From the NCBI GenBank assembly GCA_027371625.1, contig DAHXMQ010000370.1, forward strand, positions 1 through 8,124: a stretch of 8,124 nt of DNA, read 5' to 3'. Numbering within the stretch: position 1 is the first letter of the stretch; each line of letters begins with the position of its first letter. The notes under the pieces were generated by a model. The model searched no databases, was not told where the DNA came from, and was given only the letters and a program-made list of their open reading frames with translations. Of this stretch, positions 1 to 6,108 are shown in pieces. This DNA comes from Candidatus Methanoperedentaceae archaeon. Lineage in GTDB: Archaea > Halobacteriota > Methanosarcinia > Methanosarcinales > Methanoperedenaceae. A program made the position numbers and the translations under genes.

Positions 1-491
1 CGCTCGCCGCGCTTTGTTATTTCCTTGAGCTTAAGGGGTCCGTAGAGCGTTGCTCCGTTCTCCTCTGGTCGCACATGGAAATCCTCGCGCTGAAGCGATG
101 TGATTATCTCAAGGTCTTCTATAAGACGGTCGCTCTCAGCCTGCTCGTGGAATTTTGCGATATCCCAGTTCTCGCTGATGTAATACAACTCTCTCAGGGT
201 CGAGCTCTTATTCTGGTCAAGATGCCCTTTTATCAGAAGCTCAACGACATAGGAGGTCTTGAGAAGCTGCGTCGCGCCCTTTGCGGTTTTTGCGCTGCGC
301 ATGCTCTCGCCGTCGCCATAGACCCATACATCGCTATCCTCGTTGAGTTCGATGTTCCGTTTGGTGCGAGAAGGCAGCACAATATGGGGGATGGTCTCGC
401 TCTCGAACTGCTCGTAGAAATCCTGCACGAGTTTTTTTAGCGTTGTCTTCGCAAGGGAATCGCGTATCTCCTTGTTGCTTTTCTCGGTCAG
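1..491 (-). CDS. top6A: DNA topoisomerase VI subunit A (Spo11-like), N-terminal part, cut by window edge
   Basis: Only the first 163 codons lie in the window; the gene continues past position 1. With TopoVI-B it would form the A2B2 type IIB topoisomerase that cuts both DNA strands in an ATP-dependent way to relax supercoils and decatenate chromosomes. The visible part is the 5Y-CAP (winged-helix) domain. The family motif [13 protein letters not shown] is at residues 97-109, and the tyrosine pair at 103-104 fits the known catalytic tyrosine position (about 103-106) if translation starts at 491. That start is a CTG. No ATG, GTG or TTG was found in this frame near the end of top6B, and the next in-frame GTG (codon 22) would remove the conserved N-terminus. 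A GGTGA lies 4 nt upstream. The CTG shares CTGA with the top6B stop, mimicking the usual ATGA coupling overlap. The Toprim domain is outside the window. Identity is very likely; the start is inferred. Confidence 0.93.
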   Translation of the reverse strand, partial: MTEKSNKEIRDSLAKTTLKKLVQDFYEQFESETIPHIVLPSRTKRNIELNEDSDVWVYGDGESMRSAKTAKGATQLLKTSYVVELLIKGHLDQNKSSTLRELYYISENWDIAKFHEQAESDRLIEDLEIITSLQREDFHVRPEENGATLYGPLKLKEITKRGE

Positions 492-2326
492 ACTCTCACC
501 GCCTTGGCGCCGGTGATTAGCTCCTGCTCGATCCCCTCGACCACGGGCTGCGGAAGGTTTGAGGCGTCTTCGAGGAGTTTATAGACAATCGCCTTCTGCT
601 CACCCGGCTTTAATGAAATCTTCCAGATATAATCGACCTGCTTCCCTATCGGGATTTTTTTCGGCTCGGGGCTGGGTGATTCTATGGGGAAAGGCAGTGT
701 CTCATGAAGGTCGAAATGATGCACTGTATCCCTGTAATTCTTGATCCTTATTTCCACATCGCATGATTTTCCGTTGCGTTGCACAACCCTTTGCACGAAT
801 ACGTTCCCCATGATTTTCGCAACAACAGGCGTGATATCAGGCGTCGGTTTCTCAAGTATCTCCCCGACTTTCTTAGCTATCCGGGGGAGTATATGGTAGA
901 TTATTTCCTCTTTTTCCCTTCTTTTCTCAAGGTTGTCCTGTCTTGAAAGGTAGAGCTTGAGCCGCCTCGCTATATCCTTCAGTGCAAGTTCGATCTCTTC
1001 CACAATCTCAGGCACGTCTGCGATTGCTTCCTTGGATTCCGATGTAAAAGGCACATGCGTCGAAGCAACATGCACCAGGATTATAGCAGGTCCTATCGGG
1101 ATTCCGCCGGGCTGAAGAAGGGAGTAGTTTTTCCAGTTCAGATTCTCGACTGCATGAGTTATGGCGCAAGCTCCCTGCTGGTAGAGAAGCGGCACCCTGT
1201 TCGCAAACCGAAGTATCTCCACCTTCTCCTCTTTCGGGAGATTTCCACCGTATGCTATGCCTGCTTCGACCTGGAACGGGTGACCGCTGTGCACTGAAGC
1301 AGGCCGCGTCGTGGTCTCTATAAAATCCACGGTATGCTCCTTCCCGAGTCCTTTCCTGATGAGTTCCTCTGTTATCGGGGATAGGCAATTGGTGGCAGGA
1401 GCCAGTATCTTTACCTTGCTGAACGCTTCGTGTATTCTCTTCGCCTCTTCAAGCGTTATCGATTTCGGGTCTGCATCAGGACTCAGTCCGGCTTTCTTGC
1501 ATATCTCCTTAGAAGTCTGGGGTCCTATTCGTGAGAATGAGCCTCGGAGGAATTCATCAAGGTTATCCGTTTCCGAGTACCGCAGCATCTTCATTAATGT
1601 TCCAAGCTCAATACCATGCGGGTGGGGCAGTATCTCGGCAGCCTGCACAGGCATTCTATCGGTCGCCCTTTCAAATACGATCACATTGTTGTCGGGCTCA
1701 ATGAGTGTTATGCGCGCATGGGGATTCACCACCGCCGTATCCTTTAGGTATTCGTACACCGATTGCCTCCTGCCTTTCGCATACGAGGCTTCCATCTCAA
1801 GTTCGATACGTGTTCCCCTCAATCTGTCCCATTCTGTTATTTTATCCACAAGGATTTCGGGCTCGTTGGTCTGCGTATTTATGAGCAGTTCAAAATAATG
1901 TGCAGGCGCATCCTTATCTATCTTGGAAATTATTTTTGCAGGTCTTCCTGAGGTAAGCTGCGAGTACAAAACCGCTGCCGATATCCCGATTCCCTGCTGC
2001 CCCCTGCTTTGCTTCACAGAATGAAACCGCGAGCCGTAGAGCAATTTTGCAAAAACCTTCGGTATCTGTTCCCTTACGATGCCTGGACCATTATCCTCGA
2101 CGATAAGGGTTATGTTATCTTTTGAGGCATTTTCGAGCTTGATGTGAATATCGGGAAGTATGCCTGCTTCCTCGCATGCGTCAAGGGAATTGTCCACGGC
2201 TTCTTTTACCGATGTTAACAAGCACCGTGGGCTTGAATCAAACCCGAGGATTTGCCTGTTTTTCTCAAAAAATTCGGCGATGCTTATTGCCTTTTGCTTC
2301 TTGGCAAGCTCTTCGGCAATGACCAA
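488..2326 (-). CDS. top6B: DNA topoisomerase VI subunit B (GHKL ATPase)
   Basis: Complete, 612 aa, the ATPase subunit of type IIB topoisomerase. Bergerat/GHKL signatures run in order: N-box with E42 and N46 (EAVDNSLDA), VEDNGPG at 76-82, and the glycine lid [11 protein letters not shown] at 107-117. A helix-two-turn-helix region follows at about 240-310 ([17 protein letters not shown]). The transducer domain contains [10 protein letters not shown] with K432, the expected ATP-sensing switch lysine, and a long charged helix (about 437-490) that leads to the A subunit. Residues about 515-585 resemble the Ig-like C-terminal domain described for Methanosarcina mazei TopoVI-B, which many shorter archaeal homologues lack. 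The start is TTG at 2326, with GGAG 8 nt upstream and no in-frame ATG nearby; the N-terminus ([10 protein letters not shown]) matches the family. It lies 2 nt after the RAM-domain gene and overlaps top6A by 4 nt, so all three are probably co-transcribed. Confidence 0.97.
   Translation of the reverse strand: MVIAEELAKKQKAISIAEFFEKNRQILGFDSSPRCLLTSVKEAVDNSLDACEEAGILPDIHIKLENASKDNITLIVEDNGPGIVREQIPKVFAKLLYGSRFHSVKQSRGQQGIGISAAVLYSQLTSGRPAKIISKIDKDAPAHYFELLINTQTNEPEILVDKITEWDRLRGTRIELEMEASYAKGRRQSVYEYLKDTAVVNPHARITLIEPDNNVIVFERATDRMPVQAAEILPHPHGIELGTLMKMLRYSETDNLDEFLRGSFSRIGPQTSKEICKKAGLSPDADPKSITLEEAKRIHEAFSKVKILAPATNCLSPITEELIRKGLGKEHTVDFIETTTRPASVHSGHPFQVEAGIAYGGNLPKEEKVEILRFANRVPLLYQQGACAITHAVENLNWKNYSLLQPGGIPIGPAIILVHVASTHVPFTSESKEAIADVPEIVEEIELALKDIARRLKLYLSRQDNLEKRREKEEIIYHILPRIAKKVGEILEKPTPDITPVVAKIMGNVFVQRVVQRNGKSCDVEIRIKNYRDTVHHFDLHETLPFPIESPSPEPKKIPIGKQVDYIWKISLKPGEQKAIVYKLLEDASNLPQPVVEGIEQELITGAKAVRV
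496..500 (-). promoter_or_regulatory. Shine-Dalgarno of top6A (GGTGA)
   Basis: On the minus strand GGTGA sits 4 nt before the CTG at 491-489. It lies inside the last codons of top6B, so it would support coupled re-initiation. It is the main sequence argument for the CTG start of top6A. Confidence 0.5.
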
Positions 2327-2328
2327 AG

Positions 2329-2559
2329 CTAAAGCTCCGCCCCCACTATTGTCTGCGTTTTTGTGACGTTCTCGCTTTCCCTGATGGTATCCACAAGTTT
2401 ATTCAATGCGCTTAATCCCTCGACATTGCTTATCACGACAAAATCGTATTCCCCGAATACATGGTACACGTCTTTAATTCCTTTTATTTTTATAAGCTCG
2501 TTATAAGCAGCTTTTTCCTGTCCTGGTACTACATTCACAAGCGTAACTCCGATTACCAA
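2329..2559 (-). CDS. Stand-alone Lrp/AsnC ligand-binding (RAM) domain protein
   Basis: A 76-aa protein that is entirely one RAM (regulation of amino acid metabolism, ACT-like) domain, with no helix-turn-helix. Visible features are the first strand [14 protein letters not shown], a helix ([11 protein letters not shown]), the family-typical turn [17 protein letters not shown] at about 31-47, then a helix and the closing strand [11 protein letters not shown]. In Lrp/AsnC proteins this alpha-beta fold forms dimers and octamers and binds amino acids at the interfaces. Archaeal single-domain versions are known and may bind ligands alone or assemble with full-length Lrp proteins. The start is TTG at 2559 with GGTGA 5 nt upstream. 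It is the first gene of the cluster and ends 2 nt before top6B. A role in controlling topoisomerase VI is only suggested by position. Domain assignment is firm; ligand and role are unknown. Confidence 0.88.
   Translation of the reverse strand: MVIGVTLVNVVPGQEKAAYNELIKIKGIKDVYHVFGEYDFVVISNVEGLSALNKLVDTIRESENVTKTQTIVGAEL
2335..2338 (-). promoter_or_regulatory. Shine-Dalgarno of top6B (GGAG)
   Basis: Minus-strand GGAG lies 8 nt before the TTG at 2326-2324 and overlaps the last codons of the upstream RAM-domain gene. It supports TTG as the initiation codon of top6B. Confidence 0.55.
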
Positions 2560-2564
2560 TTAAA

Positions 2565-2569
2565 TCACC
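2565..2569 (-). promoter_or_regulatory. Shine-Dalgarno of the RAM-domain gene (GGTGA)
   Basis: Minus-strand GGTGA lies 5 nt before the TTG at 2559-2557. No ATG is available in frame nearby, so this site decides the start. Confidence 0.6.
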
Positions 2570-2582
2570 AGCGTTACTAAGT

Positions 2583-2604
2583 AGCTTTAAGTACTAAAAA
2601 AGCT
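2583..2604. repeat. Inverted repeat beside the RAM-top6B-top6A promoter
   Basis: AGCTTT at 2583-2588 and AAAGCT at 2599-2604 form a perfect 6-bp inverted repeat with a 10-nt spacer. It abuts the leftward TATA-like element and covers the expected transcription start, a position suited to a repressor operator. The function is inferred, and AT-rich promoter DNA makes chance repeats fairly likely. Confidence 0.35.
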
Positions 2605-2617
2605 TTGTATATTTCGG
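2604..2617 (-). promoter_or_regulatory. BRE/TATA-like promoter of the RAM-top6B-top6A cluster
   Basis: On the minus strand CCGAAATATACAAA reads as a purine-rich BRE (CCGAAA) followed by a TATA-like TATACAA. Transcription starting about 25 nt downstream, near 2580, would leave a leader of about 20 nt containing the GGTGA before the TTG start. The spacing is reasonable for an archaeal promoter; the assignment rests on sequence alone. Confidence 0.5.
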
Positions 2618-2650
2618 AGTGCCTGGAATATTTGTCAAGGAAAGACTCAA

Positions 2651-2659
2651 GTATAATAA
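2651..2659 (+). promoter_or_regulatory. TATA-like promoter of the radical SAM pair
   Basis: GTATAATAA on the plus strand lies in an AT-rich stretch. An archaeal start site about 25 nt downstream would fall near 2680, giving a short leader that contains the GGTG at 2686-2689 and ends at the ATG at 2699. The upstream BRE is weak, so confidence is moderate. Confidence 0.4.
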
Positions 2660-2685
2660 ATACATAGTTCATGAAAAAACGTGAT

Positions 2686-2689
2686 GGTG
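2686..2689 (+). promoter_or_regulatory. Shine-Dalgarno (GGTG) that favours ATG 2699
   Basis: Four possible starts lie in frame: GTG 2681, ATG 2684, GTG 2687 and ATG 2699. Only ATG 2699 has a Shine-Dalgarno-like GGTG at a usable distance (9 nt). The earlier ones have A-rich sequence upstream and would lie at or before the predicted transcription start. Confidence 0.45.
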
Positions 2690-2698
2690 TGTGTTTCT

Positions 2699-4189
2699 AT
2701 GAAATCAACAAAATCATTATGCCCTGAATGTTCTGCTGTGATTGATGCATCCATAATCGAAGAGAATGGGAAAATCATTCTTGAAAAAACATGCAGCAAG
2801 CACGGGAATTTCAAGGACATTTACTGGTCGAGTGCAAAGCAGTATAAAAGGTTTGAGAGGTACTGGCATGATGGAGACGGCATATTAAATCCAATAGGTA
2901 CAAACGGAAATTGCCCCAACGCATGTGGAATATGTTCATCGCATAAAACAACCACCATTCTTGCGAATATCGATGTCACCAACAGATGTAATCAGGCATG
3001 CCCTGTGTGCTTCGCAAACGCCCAGGCATCAGGCTATCTTTACGAACCAACACTTCCGCAGATAAGGCAAATGATGCAGAACCTGAGAAATGAAACGCCT
3101 GTGCCGTGTCCTGCTGTCCAGTTTGCAGGCGGCGAACCCACGGTGCGGGAGGACATTGTCGAGATCGTCAAGATGGCAAGAGAGTTCAAGTTCGCACAGG
3201 TGCAGATGGCAACCAACGGGATCAAGCTTGCAAAGAGTTTGGAATTCTGCCAGCAACTGTGTGCAGCAGGTCTGAATACCGTTTATCTGCAGTTTGATGG
3301 CGTTACCGAGAAGCCGTACATCATAAACCGGGGCTATAATGCCCTCCCTCTCAAGCTTAAAGCAATCGAGAATTGCAGGGCAGCGGGACTGACGAGTATT
3401 TCTCTTGTTCCAACCCTTGCAAAAAACGTAAACGACATGCAGGTAGGGGATATTATCAGGTTCGCAGTCAATAACATGGATACAGTAAAAGGCATCAATT
3501 TCCAGCCGATTTCCTTTGCTGGGAGGATAAATAAAGAGGAAAGGATGGAAAAAAGAATAACAATCCCGGATTTATTTGATCTGATAGATGAGCAGACCAA
3601 TGGCGCTATCAGCGGCGATGACTTTTATCCGGTGCCTTTCGTTGTGCCGATTTCCCATTTTGTTTCTGCAGAGGAAGGTGCTCCAAATGTCGAATTCACG
3701 GTCCATCCGCACTGCGGTACTGGGACATACATCTATGTCGAGGACGGCAAAATGATACCGATTACCCGTTTTATAGACGTGGAAGGTCTTCTTGAACATA
3801 TCGACGGACTCGCATCGAGCGGCGATAAATGGCTTGGGAAATCGCTTGGAAGAATTAAAAGGATGACAAGTCTTATTTCAGCGCTTCCCAAGTATATCGA
3901 TACCGCAAAAGCGCCAAAATCCATAGATGTGAAAAAACTGTTCATCAATGTGCTCAAGGATGGTACGGGTGACGCAACAAAAGAATTCCACCGCCATACC
4001 CTCTTTATAGGCGCAATGCATTTCATGGATTTGTATAACATGGATCTTGAGAGGGTTAAGAGATGCGGGGTGCATTACGCCACTCCTGACGGGAGGATTA
4101 TACCGTTCTGTACATATAATACGATACACAGGACGCAAGTGGAGAGCAAGTTTGCCACACCGCTGATAAGGGTAAGAAGCAAAAGGTAA
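2699..4189 (+). CDS. tes: Radical SAM tetraether lipid synthase family protein (Tes, COG1964)
   Basis: A 496-aa radical SAM enzyme of the Tes family (MJ0619, MA_1486), which in characterised members couples the isoprenoid chain ends of two archaeol-type lipids into membrane-spanning tetraethers. In order: an N-terminal cysteine knuckle (C8PEC11 with C32SKHG) as expected for the rubredoxin-like site; NCPNACGIC (C72, C76, C79) followed by HKT; the radical SAM CX3CX2C motif VTNRCNQACPVCFA (C97, C101, C104); QFAGGEPT at 141-148 for SAM binding; HPHCGTGT with C339; and the family C-terminus RCGVHYATPDGRIIPFCTYN (C456, C471). These extra cysteines suit the auxiliary clusters of Tes, and the length is near the 506 aa of MJ0619. 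Start at ATG 2699 is preferred; a longer form from GTG 2681 would add six residues. It overlaps the next gene by 1 nt. COG1964 contains functional paralogues, so the exact reaction is less certain than the family. Confidence 0.82.
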   Translation: MKSTKSLCPECSAVIDASIIEENGKIILEKTCSKHGNFKDIYWSSAKQYKRFERYWHDGDGILNPIGTNGNCPNACGICSSHKTTTILANIDVTNRCNQACPVCFANAQASGYLYEPTLPQIRQMMQNLRNETPVPCPAVQFAGGEPTVREDIVEIVKMAREFKFAQVQMATNGIKLAKSLEFCQQLCAAGLNTVYLQFDGVTEKPYIINRGYNALPLKLKAIENCRAAGLTSISLVPTLAKNVNDMQVGDIIRFAVNNMDTVKGINFQPISFAGRINKEERMEKRITIPDLFDLIDEQTNGAISGDDFYPVPFVVPISHFVSAEEGAPNVEFTVHPHCGTGTYIYVEDGKMIPITRFIDVEGLLEHIDGLASSGDKWLGKSLGRIKRMTSLISALPKYIDTAKAPKSIDVKKLFINVLKDGTGDATKEFHRHTLFIGAMHFMDLYNMDLERVKRCGVHYATPDGRIIPFCTYNTIHRTQVESKFATPLIRVRSKR

Positions 4190-5202
4190 TGCTCTTTCGA
4201 TATTTTGATGCGATGAAGGATAAGCTTCCTTCACAGTTCCTGATTTCAAAATCTCTGAATGTTGATTTCAAAAAGGATTCTGCACTTCCTGAACTCTGGG
4301 AAATACATGACAATGCAATGTGGCTTTTTTACGAGAAGCTGGAGGGGATAGATTCAATAAAAGAACTTCCTCCTCCAGTTGAATCTTCGCTTCTCGCGCT
4401 TAAAGGAGAAATTGCTGACAGAATCCTTGAATCCTGCATTTTCTGTGAGCGGCGCTGCGGCGCAAACCGCAGAAAAAAGGAACTGGGTTATTGTCGATGC
4501 GAGGCTGTTTCGCATTATTCTGCCGAGTTCCAACACTTTGGCGAGGAGCCTGAACTTGTGCCTTCGCATACGATTTTCTTCACGGGCTGTAACTTTTCCT
4601 GCGTTTACTGCCAGAACTGGGAAATCTCGACATCGCCTCAAAGCGGTATTTCCATATTGCCGGAGGAACTTGCAAGAATAATCACGCTACGGCGAGCTTA
4701 TGGCTCAAAGAATGTTAATTTTGTTACTCCGACACCGCATACTCATGTCATCCTGAAAATTCTAAATGCTCTGAAGGTCAATGTGCCTGTGGTCTGGAAC
4801 TCTAATATGTATTATTCGCAGGAGATATCAAAATTGCTTGAAGGTGTTGTCGATGTGTATCTCGGGGATTTCAGGTATGGGAACGATGAGTGCGCAGGGA
4901 AATATTCAAACGCGCCTGATTATTTGCGGGTTGTTACGAGAAATTTTAAGAAGGCTTATACGAGCGGAGAAATCCTGCTCAGGCAACTGGTTCTGCCGGG
5001 GCATATCGAATGCTGCACCAGACCGATTGTAGAATGGACGAAAGAGCATATCCCGAAGGTAAGGTTTAACCTGATGTTTCAGTACAGGCCCAATTACAGG
5101 GCTTATGAATATCCTGAGATAAACCGCAGCCTCTCGCCTGAGGAGATGCGGATGGCGCTTGATATTGTGAAAGAGTCAGGGCTTGAGGATGTGCTGGTGT
5201 AA
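4189..5202 (+). CDS. PflX-like radical SAM protein (pyruvate formate-lyase activase homologue, COG1313)
   Basis: A 337-aa radical SAM protein of the PflX/activase-like group. Residues 1-75 form an N-terminal extension of unknown fold. A cysteine cluster CIFCERRCGANRRKKELGYC (C83, C86, C90, C102) precedes the radical SAM motif GCNFSCVYCQNWEIS (C134, C138, C141). Further group signatures are FVTPTPHTH (178-186), WNSNMYYS (203-210), VDVYLGDFRYGNDECAGKYS (221-240), VLPGHIECC (268-276) and QYRPNYRAYEYPEI (298-311). Known PFL activases install a glycyl radical on a partner enzyme; the biochemical role of PflX proteins is not established, and no glycyl radical enzyme is visible here. The ATG shares an A with the upstream stop (TAATG), so it is translationally coupled to the Tes-like gene, suggesting joint action or at least joint expression. 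The family call is firm; substrate and role are unknown. Confidence 0.88.
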   Translation: MLFRYFDAMKDKLPSQFLISKSLNVDFKKDSALPELWEIHDNAMWLFYEKLEGIDSIKELPPPVESSLLALKGEIADRILESCIFCERRCGANRRKKELGYCRCEAVSHYSAEFQHFGEEPELVPSHTIFFTGCNFSCVYCQNWEISTSPQSGISILPEELARIITLRRAYGSKNVNFVTPTPHTHVILKILNALKVNVPVVWNSNMYYSQEISKLLEGVVDVYLGDFRYGNDECAGKYSNAPDYLRVVTRNFKKAYTSGEILLRQLVLPGHIECCTRPIVEWTKEHIPKVRFNLMFQYRPNYRAYEYPEINRSLSPEEMRMALDIVKESGLEDVLV

Positions 5203-5324
5203 AGTTGATTCGTTATTCAAATCTGTAAAGTAATGAAGGGGGCAGGGAACGGGTATATTAGAGGGGCGCAATTTTCTATCAAAATATATCAGATGGGATG
5301 ATCAAAGGCTCTGCTCGATATTTA

Positions 5325-6095
5325 TTAGGTCTTCTTTCTGATTAGCTTATATAATTTGATGTTCTTTATTCCGATTTCTTCAAAGTCCATCTTTTCCTCG
5401 AATTCAATAAGATATATTGTATTCCTATCCACAGGCTTTGCTGCAATGGGTCGGCATGTCAGGCCTGGAAATTTTAGTTTCGCATATTTAACAAGATTTG
5501 ATGCTTGAATCCAATTCAATTTATCTTTTTCCTCTGGGCTCTTTGCCTCCAGTGGCAAGATATATGCCTCCCCATTCTGATCAAGTCCAACATATAAATC
5601 ATCGACTTCAATTTGTCCACTTTCTATTGTTGTTCTAATGTGCGATTGAAGATGGAAGCACGTAATTTCTGTAAAAACATCGACAAGTCGGTTGTACCTT
5701 ACCGCAGACAACAGCCCCTGTTCATCATAGGCGGTATATTTCTCAACAAGCTCTGGCAAGGCATTTAGAATTTCAACTGGGGCCAGTCCCTCTTGAATTG
5801 GAATGAATGGAGATCGTTTTGTCCTGACAAATGCATATTTCCCTTTGCTCTTAGCCTGGATTAACCAATTTCCCTTTGCACGTATGGATTCTGGCAATTC
5901 GCTTCGGCATCTATATGTGTAGATAATATCTGGTATGTTTCTAATGGTTATATTTAACCTAACAGCGGTTGCTACAACCTCATCTTTGGTAAAATTAATT
6001 TGTTTGATCTCCATACCTGTTTTATCATTGAATTTTTCCATGAAGAGAGCTTCGATGATTTTGTCATATTCTTTCTGTGCAACATCATTTTGCAT
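5325..6095 (-). CDS. Probable type II restriction endonuclease (PD-(D/E)XK fold)
   Basis: A 256-aa protein placed directly after a DNA methyltransferase, as expected for the nuclease of a type II R-M pair. The catalytic signature is EVDDLYVGL at 163-171 followed by ILPLEAKS at 179-186, giving D166-X16-E183-A-K185. It is preceded by a helix containing E143 and followed by Q197-X6-Y204, which resembles the QxxxY-type motif of RecB-like nucleases. The N-terminal 130 residues match nothing I recognise and may hold the target-recognition part. The start at ATG 6095 is well supported by a full AGGAGGT 6 nt upstream. The protein is lysine- and isoleucine-rich and its DNA is more AT-rich than the top6/tes half of the window, consistent with acquisition. 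A nuclease fold is likely from these motifs; the specificity cannot be read from the sequence. Confidence 0.72.
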   Translation of the reverse strand: MQNDVAQKEYDKIIEALFMEKFNDKTGMEIKQINFTKDEVVATAVRLNITIRNIPDIIYTYRCRSELPESIRAKGNWLIQAKSKGKYAFVRTKRSPFIPIQEGLAPVEILNALPELVEKYTAYDEQGLLSAVRYNRLVDVFTEITCFHLQSHIRTTIESGQIEVDDLYVGLDQNGEAYILPLEAKSPEEKDKLNWIQASNLVKYAKLKFPGLTCRPIAAKPVDRNTIYLIEFEEKMDFEEIGIKNIKLYKLIRKKT

Positions 6096-6101
6096 CTTTA
6101 T

Positions 6102-6108
6102 ACCTCCT
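6102..6108 (-). promoter_or_regulatory. Shine-Dalgarno of the endonuclease gene, overlapping the methyltransferase stop
   Basis: Minus-strand AGGAGGT is a perfect match to the archaeal anti-Shine-Dalgarno and lies 6 nt before ATG 6095. It overlaps the TAG stop of the methyltransferase (6109-6107). This arrangement would tie nuclease synthesis to completed translation of the protective methyltransferase. Confidence 0.75.

Noticed and set aside
75..440. Plus-strand open frame of 121 codons
   Set aside because: It lies antisense to the conserved top6A sequence and resembles no family; a shadow of the biased codon use on the other strand.
1008..1388. Same-strand alternative frame of 126 codons inside top6B
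   Set aside because: The top6B frame is intact and conserved throughout this segment, so there is no room for a second gene; arginine-rich shadow translation.
1311..1898. Plus-strand open frame of 195 codons
   Set aside because: Antisense to the GHKL/H2TH part of top6B, serine-rich and low-complexity-like, no motif or convincing start signal.
488..2326. Other GHKL ATPases (GyrB, MutL, Hsp90, histidine kinase)
   Set aside because: H2TH region, SESKEAIAD switch-lysine motif and adjacent top6A identify TopoVI-B specifically.
2671..2727. Small frame (18 aa, ATG 2671) at the 5' end of the Tes-like gene, possible leader peptide
   Set aside because: No Shine-Dalgarno, and it begins before the predicted transcription start near 2680; out of frame with the Tes-like protein and probably not transcribed whole.
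2699..4189. Pterin methyltransferase role once proposed for the MJ0619 family
   Set aside because: Later work on this family supports tetraether lipid synthesis; the extra cysteine pattern and length fit Tes. Kept only as a reason for caution on exact function.
5203..5324. Possible small RNA or hairpin terminator in the convergent gap
   Set aside because: No stable stem, T-tract or conserved RNA pattern is visible; only scattered AT-rich stretches.
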